DNA of 38,807 nt from Darksidea phi. Lineage: Eukaryota; Ascomycota; Dothideomycetes; Pleosporales; Lentitheciaceae. The stretch covers positions 1 to 38,807 of the forward strand of contig JASJFT010000320.1 of NCBI GenBank assembly GCA_030770425.1, in the 5' to 3' direction. This document shows positions 23,175 through 35,959 of this stretch, piece by piece (positions within the stretch are counted from its first letter, which is position 1; each line of letters starts with the position of its first letter). Position numbers and translations under genes: made by a program. The notes under the pieces are model-generated. The model was not told the origin of the DNA, made no database searches, and was given only the letters and a program-made list of their open reading frames with translations.

Positions 23175-23269
23175 AGTACTCTATAAGCTTTTTAAGATAA
23201 TTAAGATTATTTTTAGATTTCTAAATCTATTCCTATAGTTTTCTATTCTTATTTATCCCTTACTATTAG
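23175..23269 (-). pseudogene. Gypsy-A2 chromodomain, C-terminal half
   Basis: This is the short end of the A2 polyprotein left of the Gypsy-A3 insertion. It corresponds to Gypsy-A1 4838-4935. The other half of the chromodomain is at 30687-30760. The TSD ATTAG sits at 23265-23269 in a spot where the target already had two ATTAG copies in a row. Confidence 0.85.
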
Positions 23270-24092
23270 TATTATAAACTAAATATATACTAATATATTT
23301 TATAAGTAAGCGGCGAATATAAGCGAGCGGTAAACCCTAAAATATACCTAAAAATCGAAAATCTACACCTTTATATCTCTATAACAACCTATTAATAATC
23401 TTTTAAATTTTAATAGAATATAGATAGTATCTAGATAAAGAGGATATTAAATTCCTAAAAGCTAAAAATTAATAGTACGTAAGATATTAAAGAAAAGATT
23501 AAATTCCTTAAATTTGGGGGCCAAAATACGGCTATCTTAAGGAATATTAATTTTTAGCTTTTAGGAATTTAATATCCTCTTTATCTAGATACTATCTATA
23601 TTCTATTAAAATTTAAAAGATTATTAATAGGTTGTTATAGAGATATAAAGGTGTAGATTTTCGATTTTTAGGTATATTTTGGGGTTCGCCGCTCGCTTAT
23701 ATTCGCCGCTCGCTTATAAAACACGTTATAGGATAGTAGTAAGAAGAGCTATCTAAGATTAAATCTATTACTAGCTCTAATATAAAATACGACGATTACG
23801 ACTATAGTATAAATAATAATTAATACGAACAACTCTACTAAAGAGTTATATAATAGATCTATAAAGATATAAAGTTATAGATTCTATAGATCTAAGAAAA
23901 TTAAATTAATATATAATAACTATAAATCTTCTAAATAGTCTTCCTCCCTTATAGTTAATTTAAATCTAGATTAATCTTATCTATTAACGTAATTAAACTA
24001 TTATCTACTTATTTTCTTTTCTTATTTCCTATCTTAAGTATAAACCCCTAAATAAGGCTAAATAATCTATTAGACTCGGACCCCGTTTAATA
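23270..24092 (+). repeat. Gypsy-A3 5' LTR, interrupted by a MITE
   Basis: It begins tattataaactaaatatatac, is interrupted at 23293-23726, resumes at taggatagtag and ends ccccgtttaata. The internal atagatctata block is shorter than in the 3' LTR by about 65 bases. The matching TSD outside both LTRs supports their belonging to one insertion. Confidence 0.93.
23293..23726. mobile_element. Foldback MITE, 434 bp, pogo-like ends
   Basis: This non-autonomous element is almost wholly one inverted repeat: arms 23293-23474 and 23545-23726, 182 bases each, with a 70-base loop. By eye there are 8 mismatches, all in the outer 50 bases. At each of them the left arm has T or A where the right has C or G. 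The ends (right end: ACGTGTTTTATAAGCGAGCG) and the doubled TATAAGCGAGCGG unit match the TIRs of the pogo-like element at 14413-16261. TSD TA at 23291-23292 and 23727-23728 fits mobilisation by that family. The inner arms and loop keep CA, TG and ggggg, so it was barely RIP-mutated. No coding capacity. A transcript would fold into a long hairpin. Confidence 0.93.
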
Positions 24093-24115
24093 TCTTAACT
24101 ATCTAGTAGATAGGA
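24093..24115 (+). promoter_or_regulatory. Candidate primer-binding region, Gypsy-A3
   Basis: Directly after the 5' LTR the sequence reads tcttaactatctagtagata, with the same small inverted repeat as in the other copies. It lacks an obvious TGG start for a tRNA primer. Confidence 0.4.
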
Positions 24116-24159
24116 ATAACTAACTATAATAATAGAAGAAGGAATCTAATAAAGTAAAG

Positions 24160-27100
24160 CGGTATAGCTACTAACTTAAGCTAAACCCTTAGAGGTAGGA
24201 AGCTATAAGAAGTTTAGTTCTCTAGAAGAAAGTATAACTATAAAAATTTTTAAAAGAGTTATTAAGAATTAGTATATATTTAAAAAGAGAGAAGATATAC
24301 TAGAAGTCTAACTTATAGAATTAACTATCTAACTTTAGAGATATATAAGTAAACTATTAAAGCTTAAAAAACTAAAAAAGTTTAATAGAATAAGATTAAA
24401 GCTTAGGGGATTTTTAACTAATATAGTAATCTACCTTAACTTTAATAGAATAAAACTACCTATTAAAAGTAATAAAGTATTATTTATAGCTATCTAGTTT
24501 ATACGAAAAGTTATTATCTAATTCGAAATATATCTAAATAAATAACTACGACTACTAGAGACTTAGTAAAGTAATAAAATAAAGGCTATTTTCTTAAATT
24601 ACGAATACTTTAAAAATAAGTTATATATTATCTTTAGAAATATTAATTTAGAAAGATTAATAGAATAAAAAATTATATACCTTAGATAAATAAAATCTAC
24701 TATAATCTATATATCTAAGTTTAAATAACTCGCTATAAAGATTTAATAGAGAGAAGTAGCCCTTATATTATAATACTATAAAGAACTAAAGGATTATATA
24801 CGTTATAAAATAATTCGAATAGAATAACCCTAGACTATAAGAGAACTAATTAAATAAGCTATTAAGATCGACGATAACCTCTATCTCTAGAACCTAGAGA
24901 GAAAGAGGAAGATTAGATTCTATAAAAAGAAGAAAGAAGAAAAGTACTATAGACTAGAGCTAATAGTTCTAGAGGCTAGCTTAGAGCCTAAAAAAGAGAA
25001 ATAGAATTCTAAGAAATAAGAACTTTACGAGAAATAAGTATACTTTAAATATAAGAAGTAAGAATATTTAATAAAGAATTATAAATTAAGTTTAAGAAAA
25101 GAAAAATTCTAATATACCTAATAGGGTAAAAAGGATAGAGTAATTATAATATAAGAATATAATACTATATATTAGACGACTTATATATATAACTAGTATA
25201 AGATATACTATAAAGCTAAGTTAAATACTAATTATTAGCTATAGAAATAATAAGTAACTATAACTTAGAAGTCTTAGAAAAGAGTTTCGTTCTTACTAGA
25301 AGTATAAGAAGAAGTATCTAAGGAAGACTTATCTATAAAGTAGAAAGACTTTAATAATACTATAGATATACTATTATAAATAATTAATAATAGTAATAAG
25401 TTCTTAGAACTAGAAGAAGAAAACCTAGTTATAATATATAAGAATACTAGATATCTATAGATAATTAGACTATCTAAAAAAAAAATAGGACTAGTATTAG
25501 AACTCGATATAACTTATACTCAAATCTTATAATTTATAAAGAAAACTATAATACTTTTAATAATATAGAAGATTTATAAAGAATAGTCTAAGTCTTACCT
25601 AATATACCGACTATTTAAAGACTTTAAGTAATAGGTTAAGTAGAACTTTATTATTATAAATCTTATATCTAACTAAGAAACTTAGAAAGAGATATAGTAT
25701 ATTATAAAGATAGTTAACGAGGAATAACTATAGTATATAGTAATTAAAAGATAGATTCCTATAAGAATAATCTCTATAAAATATAATAATTAGAGATATA
25801 AGGTTAATCTAGAGGATAATCTATAATATAAAATAAGATATCTAGTATATTTTAAGATTATATAAATCTTATATATATAAAAAGAATACTAACTTTATAA
25901 AGAAGTAAAATAAAAAAATAACTACTACCTAATAAAGAACTATAATAAAAGGATTATCTAAGTAGTTATACTAGAAGTAGTATATAGATAGTAATAATCT
26001 AAGAATTAGTAATAAAAGGGATATATATAAATTATACTAGGACTACTTCTATTATTAAACTATATTTTAGGAAAACTATAGTATAAATACCTAGAAAATA
26101 AATATCTAAAATACGTCTAGACTAAGATTAATATAAAATATTAGTCTAAGAAGATAAGAATTTAAGAAATAGGAGAATAGGACTATATTTACCTCTAAGG
26201 AACCTACTAAGAAAGAAAGATTACTATCTTAATTAATAGTAGAGCTATTTAAAACTTTATTAGTAAGAACTTTATCTAATAAAAGAAGATTCCCTAATAA
26301 AAGAAATAATACTCTAATATTATATATACTATTAAAGAAGAACTATTTAATAAATCTATAATATACGAAACTAAAGGTAAACTTAGTCTATAGGGATAGG
26401 AAAAGGAAAATAAAATACTTAATATAATTAAAATATTAGATAACTAAGATATAATTCTAGGAATACTATAGCTCTAAGAAGCCAATTCTTAGATTTAATA
26501 GACGAACTAATAAGTATTATTTCTATAATAGAATCTAGGTATAACTTAAGAAGAAAATAATAATATTCTAGAACGATATAAAGAATAGAAAGAATTATTT
26601 ATAAAACTAGAAAAAAGTCTATTCTAGTATTAGTTTTAAGACTATATAATCCTACTATAGAAAGAAAAGACTTTAGGATTTAGACTAATTTATAAGTTAA
26701 CTAAAGAAAAGAAAAAGATTATAATAAAGTATCTTAAAGATAACCTTATAAAAAGATATATTTAATACTTAAATTTATTTATAGAATACCTAGTTCTCTT
26801 TATATCTAAGAAGGGTACTATAGAACTACGACTATATATTAATTACTAAATACTTAATAATATTACTATTAAGAACTAATACCTCTTACCTCTAATATTA
26901 GAAATATAAGATTAATTAAGAAAAGTTAAATAGTTTATATAATTAGATATCCGAAACGCGTACTATTAAATCTAAATTAAAGAAGGTAAAGAATAGAAAA
27001 TAGCTTTTAGAACTAAGAAAGGACTATATAAATACTAAGTAATACCCTTTAAACTTACTAATATACCTATAATATTCTAGAAACGAATTAATAATATTTT

Positions 27101-29530
27101 ATAAAACTATCTTAATTAGTTTATAATAGTATATCTTAATAATATTCTAATCTACTCTAAGATAGAGAAAGAGTATAAAGAGTATATAAAGAAGGTTCTA
27201 TAAGTACTTAAAGAAGTATAATTATACCTTTATCTATAAAAATATAAATTCTACGTATAAGAAATAGAGTTTCTAGGATTTATTATTAAACTAGGAGAAA
27301 TTAAAGTAGACCTATAATAGATTAAGAAAGTTAAAGAATAGCTAATATCTAAGAATCTTAAGAAACTATAATTATTTTTAGAATTCTATAACTTTTATTA
27401 AAAACTAATATTATAATAAAGTATAATAATAGTACTACTTACGTAACTTATAAGGAAAGATTAATCCTTTAAATAGAAGAAAGAGTACTAATAAGCTTTT
27501 AAGAAGATTAAAGAATAATTTACTAAAAAACCTATAATTAAGATATATAATTCTAAAGAACCTTTAATTATTAAGATAAATATATTAGACTATATAATAG
27601 GAGTAGTACTACTATAGAAAGATAATAAAGATAATCTTAGACTAGTATACTACTTCTTATAGAAGATATTATCGGTTAAGCTTAATTATAATATCTATAA
27701 TAAGGAGTTATTAGTAATTATTAAAGCTTTAAAGGAATAGAGATCTAATTTATAGGAATCTAAATACTCTATTATAATTTATATAGACTATAAGAACCTA
27801 ATAGAATTTCTAATAAATAAATATCTAATTAAAAGATAAATATAATAGGTATAGATCCTTATAACTTATAATATTAAGATTATATATACTAAAGGATTAA
27901 AAAATAAAAGAGTAGACGCGCTTAGTAGAAGACCTAATTACTAAGGAATAGAGAAGTCTAGTATAGTTATTCTTAAGTTATAACTAGATAGAATAATTAC
28001 TTATAACTACCCTAAGCTAGTAGAAATATACGAAATAATATTTAAATTAGAAGAAAATAAATAGACTTAATAGATTTATATAGCTATTATAGAAGTAATA
28101 AATAAATAAAATAAGATTTAAGAAGTAATCTAAGAAAAGAATAGAATTATTTACGTATTCTAAAAGGTCTATATACCTAAGGTAATAAGAAAAGAATTTA
28201 TTAGATAATACTACGAGGTACTAGTATATAGATACTAAGAAGTAGAGAAAATTCTTAAATAATTAATAAGAATATACTACTTTCTATATACTAAATAGCT
28301 AGTTATATAGATATTATTAGAGTATATAAACTATTACTATAATAAATATACTAGATACGTACCCTATAGAATATTATAACTAATAGAAAATATAGAAAGA
28401 TTATAGAAGATTATTACTATAGACTTTATTACGTAGTTACTATATTCTAAGGAACTAATAATAGGAGTATCCTATAATACTATACTAATAGTAGTAGATA
28501 AGTTTATAAAGTATACTTATTTTATCCTATATATAGATAAGAAAAATATAGTAGAATAACTTATTTATATCTTACTAAGATATATATTTAGTAAATATAG
28601 AATACTAGATAAAATTATCTTAGATAGAAATATTAAATTTATAGTAAAGTTTTAGTAGACCCTTATAGCTAAACTAGAAATAAAATATAGTATATTAACT
28701 ATATATTATCTATAAATAGATAGACTAATAGAACGAATAAACTAAATAATAGAGTAATATCTTAGATATTATCTAAATTATTACTAAAATAATTAAGTTA
28801 TACTTTTACCTATAGTATAATTTATATATAATAATTTATAATATAGTATAATAAAGATAATATCTTTCTTTATAAACTATAGAATTAAACTAGAAATATA
28901 TAAAGAACCTAGATAACTTTAGTCTTATAGCTAAAATAGAGAAAAAATAATAAAAATTATTTTATAAATATACTAATAACTTAAGAAAGACGTAGAGTTT
29001 CTTTAAAATAGAATAAGTAAGTATTATAATAAAAAGTAAAAAGAAGTATCTACTTTTAAAAAGAGAGAAAAGGTATAGTTACTATAAAAGAATATTAAGA
29101 GTAAATAACCTAATAGTAAACTAGACTATACTAAGATTAGATTTTATAAAATTAAGAAATAAGTCTTACTTATAAACTACCGACTAAAATTACTCTTATA
29201 AATAAAAATCTATTCTATATTTTATATTAGCTTACTAGAAAAAGTATTATAAAATACTAGACTAGTAGTATATAAAGTAGATATATATAGTAAAAATAAT
29301 AAAGAATAGAAAGTAGAAGAAATTCTAGATAATAATATTAGGAATAGAAAAAACTACTACCTAATCTAATAGTAGGGAATAGATAAAAATAGAAAACTAT
29401 AGAAACGAATTTAAAAATTCGAAGATAATCTTAATTACCCTAAGAAGCTTACGGAGTACTAAAACTATAATTCTAAAGAAAATCTAGAAATAAAATAAGT
29501 TTACCTCGTAGTAAGTTAAGAAGACTAGTA
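24160..29530 (+). pseudogene. Gypsy-A3 gag-pol relic with chromodomain
   Basis: One frame carries the whole polyprotein: CCHC knuckle 25041-25082 (Cys/His codons now TAC/TAT), protease loop 26235-26280 (Asp now Asn), RT with LDI Asp at 26946 and YLNN at 27132-27143, RNase H near 27570-27620, and an integrase core with Asp 28422, Asp 28623 and Glu 28731 all intact. The second Asp and the Glu are 36 codons apart (D,D35E). A chromodomain lies at 29313-29460. Every landmark is a multiple of 3 from the others, so there are no frameshifts over 4.4 kb. Very many stops, all TAA/TAG by RIP, and loss of RT and protease catalytic Asp make it inactive. The start is not identifiable because ATG codons are lost. 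Confidence 0.92.
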
Positions 29531-29559
29531 CTACCCTTAATATAGTAAAAGGTATTTAA

Positions 29560-29860
29560 TAAATTAAGAGAAGTAATATTATCTACAACGCTATAGTCGA
29601 TATTTAACACGATTAGAGAGGTCTTTAGATTCTTCTACTATCCTATCTACTAAAGCTCCGTCTTCTTAGTATTAAGCTTAGCCTTAAGAGTATAAGACTA
29701 CCTAGTTACCTTCTTATTAAGAAACTCTTTCTATTTCTTTAAATATTAAACCTTTATCTATATATTAAATAGCTCTTAACTAAATTTAACTATACGATAA
29801 AGTAATTTCTTATAATATTCTTTAACTACCTATAACTAAGCTTAAAGTTTCTCTTATAAA
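29560..29860 (-). pseudogene. Opposite-strand coiled-coil ORF relic, Gypsy-A3
   Basis: On the minus strand, antisense to A3 gag-pol, the frame reads YLKK, KEFLNKK, LKAKLNTKK and NLKTSLIVLN, matching the relics in A1, A2 and B. Stops are TAA/TAG. Limits are approximate. Some CA dinucleotides survive nearby (29582, 29609). Confidence 0.5.
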
Positions 29861-30204
29861 TAGTTAATAGATTATTCTAATATATATAAGTCTATATATA
29901 TAAGTTATAGTTAAAAATAGATACTTAGCTATAAAAATCCTAGATAATTAATAAGAATTTCGTACGTTTATATAAATATAAGCCTTATAGTATTTACTTT
30001 TATTAGAAGAAATAATATAGAATACCCCTAGTCTACTATACTAAGAATAAGGAAATATTTTAGAACTATTATAACTAATATAGTTAGTAAGTATAAGATA
30101 TTTTTTAGTTTTATAAGAAATTATAGAGGAAGAAAGGTATAACTTAGAAAGATTCTAAGCTAATACTAATATAGCCGAATACTAGATCTAGAATAACCTC
30201 TAAG
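29861..30204. other. Gypsy-A3 3' region without clear coding
   Basis: This AT-rich stretch lies between the antisense ORF relic and the polypurine tract. It aligns by eye with 4099-4400 of Gypsy-A1. The antisense frame may extend into it, but I could not establish one convincing reading frame. Confidence 0.4.
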
Positions 30205-30229
30205 CTAAAGGTTTAGAAAGGGAAGATAG
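30205..30229 (+). promoter_or_regulatory. Polypurine tract of Gypsy-A3
   Basis: The bases aaaggtttagaaagggaaga, followed by tag, lie directly before the 3' LTR. This is the expected place for the plus-strand primer of an LTR retrotransposon. Confidence 0.75.
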
Positions 30230-30681
30230 TATTATAAACTAAATATATACTACGGGATAGTAGTAAGAAGAGCTATCTAAGATTAAATCTATTACTAGCT
30301 TTAATATAAAATACGACGATTATAACTATAATATAAACGATAATTAGTATAAATAACTTTACTAGAAAGCTATATAATAGATCTATAGATCTATATATCT
30401 TAGTAAATATAAATCCTATAGATCTATAAATCTATAGATTAATAGATCTATAGAGGTATAGAGCTATAGATCCTATAAATCTAAGAAAACTAAATTAATA
30501 TATAATAACTACGAATCTTCTAGATAGTCTTCCTCCTTTATAGTTAATTTAAATCTAGATTAATCTTATCTATTAATATAATTAAACTATTATCTACTTA
30601 TTTCTTCTTTTTATTTTCTATCTTAAGTATAAACCCCTAAATAAGACTAAATAATCTATTAGGCTTAGACCCCATTTAATA
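30230..30681 (+). repeat. Gypsy-A3 3' LTR (452 bp)
   Basis: It begins tattataaact and ends ccccatttaata. It has an expanded block of atagatctata-like units at about 30380-30480. A polypurine tract precedes it and TSD ATTAG follows. Confidence 0.95.
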
Positions 30682-30686
30682 ATTAG

Positions 30687-33600
30687 ATTAGATAATAATT
30701 TTTTCTATTTCTAATATTTTTATCTAGGATTTTTTCTACTTTCTATTCTTTATTATCTTCTCTATATATATCTACTTTATATACTACTAGTTTAGTATTC
30801 TATAGTACTTTTTCTAGTAAGCTAATATAGAATATAGGATAGATTTTTATTTATAAAGGTAGTCTTAGTTAGTAGTTTATAAATAAGACTTATTTCTTAA
30901 TCTTATAGAGTCTAATCTTAGTATAGTCTAATTTACTACTAGGTCGCTTACTCTTAATATTTTTTTATAGTAATTATATCTTTTCTCTCTCTTTAAAAGT
31001 AGGTACTTTCTTTCGCTTCTTATTATAGTATTTACTTATTTTATTTTAAAAGAATTCTATGTCTTTCTTAAGCTATTAGTATATTTATAGAATAATTTTT
31101 ATTATTTCTTCCCTATTTTAGCTATAAGATTAAAGTTATCTAGGTTTCTTATATATTTCTAGTTCGATTCTATAGTTTATAAAGAAAGATATTATTTTTA
31201 TTATACTATATTATAAACTATTATACGTAAATTATACTATAGATAAAAGTATAATCTAATTATTCTAGTAGTAATTTAGATAATATCTAAGGTATTATTC
31301 TATTATTTAATTTATTCTTTTTATTAGTCCGTTTATCTATAGATAGTACGCGGTTAATATACTATATTTTATTTCTAGTTTAGCTATAAGGGTTTACTAA
31401 AACTTTATTATAAACTTAATATTCTTATTTAAGATTATTTTATCTAGTATTCTATATTTATTAAATATATATCTTAGTAAGGTATAAATAAGTTATTTTA
31501 CTATATTTTCTTTATCTATATATAGGATAAAGTAAGTATACTTTATAAACTTATCTACTACTACTAGTATAATATTATAGAATATTCCTATTATTAGTTC
31601 TTTAGAGTATAGTAATTATATAATAAAGTCTATAGTTATAACTTTTTATAGTTCTTTTATATTCTTTATTAGTTATAGTATTCTATAGCGTATATATTTA
31701 GTATATTTATTATAGTAATAATCTACGTATTTTAAAAGTACTTAAGTAACTAGTTATCTTATATATAGGAAATAATAGGTCCTTATTAGTTATTTAAAAG
31801 TTTTTTCTACTTCTTAGTATCTATATACTAGTACTTTATAGTATTATCTAATAAATTCCTTTTATATTATCTTAGGTATATAGGCTTTTTAAAATATATA
31901 AATAATTTTATTCTTTTCTTAGATTACTTCTTAAATCTTATTTCGTTCGTCTATTACTTCTATAATAGCTATATAGATCTATTAGATCTATTTATTTTCT
32001 TTTAATTTAAGTATTATTTTTTATATTTCTACTAATTTTAGGTAGTTATAAGTAATCGTTTCGTCTAGTTATAGCTTAAGGATTACTATACTAGGTTTTT
32101 CTATTTCTTAGTAGTTAGGTCTTCTACTAAGTATATCTACTTATTTATTTTCTAATCCTTTAGTATATATAATCTTAATATTATAGATTATAAGAGTTTA
32201 TATCTATTATATTTATCTTCTAATTAGAGGTTTATTTATTAAGAATTCTATTAGATTCTTATAATTTATATAGATTATAATAGAGTATTTAGATTCTTAT
32301 AAATTAGATCTCTATTCCTTTAAAGCTTTAATAATTATTAATAACTTTTTATTATAAATATTATAATTAAGTTTAGCTAGTAATATCTTTTATAAGAAGT
32401 AGTATACTAGTCTAAGATTACCTTTATTATCTTTTTATAATAATACTACTTCTATTATATAATTTAATATATCTATCTCGATAATTAAGAGTTCTTTAGA
32501 ATTATATATCTTAATTATAGATTCTTTTATAAACTATTCTTTAATCTTTTTAAAAGCTTATTAGTATTTTTCCTTCTATTTAAAAGGTTAATCTTTCCTT
32601 ATAAGTTATATAAGTAGTACTATTATTATACTCTATTATAGTATTAACTTTTAATAAAAGTTATAGAATTCTAGAAATAATTATAGCTCTTTAAGATTCT
32701 TAGACGTAGGCTATTCTTTAACTTTCTTAATCTATTATAGGTTTACTTTAATTTCTTTTAGTTTAATAATAAATCTTAGAAACTCTATTTCTTATATATA
32801 GAATTTATATTTTTATAAATAAAGATATAGTTATACTTTCTTAAGTACTTATAGAACCTTCTTTATATATTTATTATATTTTTCTTCTATTTTAGAATAG
32901 ATTAGAATATTATTAAGGTATACTATTATAAACTAATTAAGATAGTTTTATAAAATATTATTAATTTATTTCTAGAATATTATAGGTATATTAGTAAGTC
33001 TAAAAGATATTACTTAGTACTTATATAGTTCTTTCTTAGTTCTAAAGACTATCTTCTATTCTTTATCTTTCTTAATTTATATCTAGTAGTACGCGTTTTA
33101 GATATCTAGTTATATAAACTATTTAGCTTTTCTTAATTAATCTTATATTTCTAATATTAGGGGTAAGAGATATTAGTTCTTAATTATAATATTATTAAGT
33201 ATTCTATAATTAATATATAATTATAGTTCTATAGTATCCTTCTTAGATATAAAGAGTACTAGATATTCTATAAATAAATTTAAATATTAGATATATCTTT
33301 TTATAAGATTATTTTTAAGATATTTTATTATAATTTTTTCTTCTTTCTTAATTAACTTATAAATTAGTTCGAATCCTAGAGTTTTTCCTTTCTATAATAG
33401 AATTATATAGTCCTAAGATTAATACTAAGATAGACTTTTCTTTAGTTCTATAAATAGTACTTTCTACTTTTTATATTATTCTAGAATACTATAATCTTCT
33501 TTCTTAGTCGTATTAGTCCTTTCCTATAGAAATATTACTTATCGATTTAACTATTAGATACGTAGATTAGCTTCTTATAGCTATAGTATTCTTAAGATTA

Positions 33601-35915
33601 TATCTTAATCTTCTAATATCTTTATAATATTAAGTATTTTATTTTCCTTTTTCTAGTTATATAGGCTAAGCTTATCTCTAGTTTCGTATATTATAGGTTT
33701 ATTAAAGGGTTCTTCTTTAATAGTATATACGATACTAGGGTATTATTTCTTTTATTAGAGAATTTTCTTTTATTAAATAAAGTCTTTATTAATAAAGTTC
33801 TATATAGCTCTACTATTAATTAGAGTAGTAATTATCTTTTCTTAATAGGTTTCTTAGATATAGATATAATTCTATTCTTTAATTTCTTAAATTCTTATCT
33901 TCTTTAGCTAATATTTTATATTAATCTTAGTCTAAATATACTTTAGATATTTATTCTCTAGGTATTTATACTATAGTCTTCCTAGAATATAATTTAATAG
34001 TAAGAGTAGTCTTAGTATAATTCTTATATATCCCTTTTATTATTAGTTCTTAGATTATTACTATTTATATACTACTTCTAGTATAACTACTTAAATAATC
34101 CTTTTATTATAGTCTTTTACTAGATAGTAGTTATTTTTTTATTTTATCTTCTTATAGAGTTAATATTCTTTTTATATATATAAGATCTATATAATCTTAA
34201 AATATACTAGATATTTTATTTTATATTATAGGTCGTTCTCTAGATTAATCTTATATCTCTAATTATTATATTTTATAAAAATTATTTTTATAGGAATCTA
34301 TTATTTAATTATTATATACTATAGTTATTTTTTATTAACTATTTTTATAATATATTATATTTTCTTTTAAGTTTCTTAGTTAGGTATAAGATCTATAACG
34401 ATAAAATTCTATTTAACCTATTATTTAAAATCTTTAAATAGTCGATATATTAGATAAAATCTAGATTATTTCTTATAAATTTCTTATATTATTAAGGATA
34501 TTATAGTTTTCTCTATAAACTATAAGACTTAAGTATAAGTTATATTAAGTTTTAGTACTAGTTCTATTTTTTTCTTAGATAGTTAAATTATCTATAAGTA
34601 TCTAGTATTCTTATATATTATAACTAGATTTTTATCTTCTAGTTCTAAGAACTTATTATTATTATTAATTATTTATAATAATATATCTATAGTATTATTA
34701 AAGTCTTTCTACTCTATAAATAAGTCTTTCTTAGATACTTCTTCTTATATTTTTAGTAAGAACGAAACTCTTTTCTAAGACTTCTAAGTTATAGTTACCT
34801 ACTATTTCTATAACTAATAACTAGTATTTAACTTAGCTTTATAGTACGTCTTATACTAGTTATATATATAAGTTATTTAATATATAATATTATATTCTTA
34901 TATTATAACTACTCTATCCTTTTTACCCTACTAAGTATATTAGGGTTTCTCTTTTCTTAGATCTAATCTATAGTCTTTTATTAGATATTCTTACTTCTTA
35001 TACTTAAAGTATACTTATTTTTTATAGAACTCTTATTTCTTAGAGTTTTATTTTTCTTTCTTAGATTCTAAACTAGTCTCTAGGACTATTACCTCTAATC
35101 TATAGTATTTTTCTTCTTTCTTCTTTTTATAAAATCTTATCTTCCTCTTTCTTTCTAGGTTCTAAAGATAGAGGTTATTATTAATCTTAATAGCTTATTT
35201 AATTAGTCCTCTTATAGTCTAGAGTTATTCTATTTAAATTATTTTATAATAGATATAATCTTTTAGTCCTTTATAGTATTATAATATAAGGGCTACCTCT
35301 CTTTATTAGATCTTTATAGCGAGTTATTTAAACTTAAATATATAGGTTATAGTAGATTTTATCTATTTAAGATATATAATTTTTTATTCTATTAATCTTT
35401 CTAAATTAATATTTTTAAAGGTAATATATAATTTATTCTTAAAGTACTTATAACTTAAGAAGATAATTTTTATCTTATTACTTTACTAAGTCTCTAGTAG
35501 TTATAATTATTTATTTAGATATATTTTAAACTAAGTAATAGCTTTTCCTATAAACTAAGCTACTACGAATAATACTTTATTACTTTTAGTAGGTAATTTT
35601 ATTCTATTAAGATTAAGATAGATTACTATATTAGTTAGGAATTCTCTAAGTTTTAATCTTATTCTATTAAACTTCTCTAATTTTTTAAGCTTTAATAGTT
35701 TACTTATATATCTTTAAAGTTAGATAGTTAACTTTATAAGTTAAACTTCTAATATATTCTTTCTCTTCTTAAATATATATTAATTCTTAATAACTCTTTT
35801 AAAGTTTTCTATAGTTATACTATCTTCTAGAAAACTAAATTCCTAGTAGATTTCTACTTTAAAGGATTTGGCCTAAGTTAGTAGCTACGCTACTCTACTT
35901 TATTAGATTTCTTCT
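30687..35915 (-). pseudogene. Gypsy-A2 gag-pol relic up to the chromodomain
   Basis: This is the main coding part of A2, read right to left: gag, CCHC knuckle at 34970-35011 (Cys/His codons turned to TAC/TAT), protease, RT with YLNN at 32909-32920, RNase H, integrase and the first half of the chromodomain. Knuckle to YLNN is 2097 bases, in frame. It is saturated with TAA/TAG. One ATG survives at about 31060 and is not a start site. Confidence 0.9.
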
Positions 35916-35959
35916 CCTACTATTATAGTTAGCTATTTCTACCTACTAGATAGTTAAGG

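Larger units (their letters stand above)
23270..30681 (+). mobile_element. Gypsy-A3: Ty3/Gypsy chromovirus, + orientation
   Basis: This third copy of family A is the innermost Gypsy and is inverted relative to A2. The TSD is ATTAG at 23265-23269 and 30682-30686. The 5' LTR is 23270-24092 including a 434-base MITE plus its TA; without them it is 387 bases. The 3' LTR is 30230-30681, 452 bases. The 65-base difference is in the agatctatag-type repeat block. Own length without the MITE is about 6.98 kb. It is inserted in the chromodomain of Gypsy-A2. Confidence 0.95.

Noticed and set aside
23727..24092. A truncated Gypsy-A3 5' LTR starting at 23727
   Set aside because: The missing first 23 bases are present at 23270-23292, on the other side of the MITE, with the Gypsy TSD ATTAG before them.
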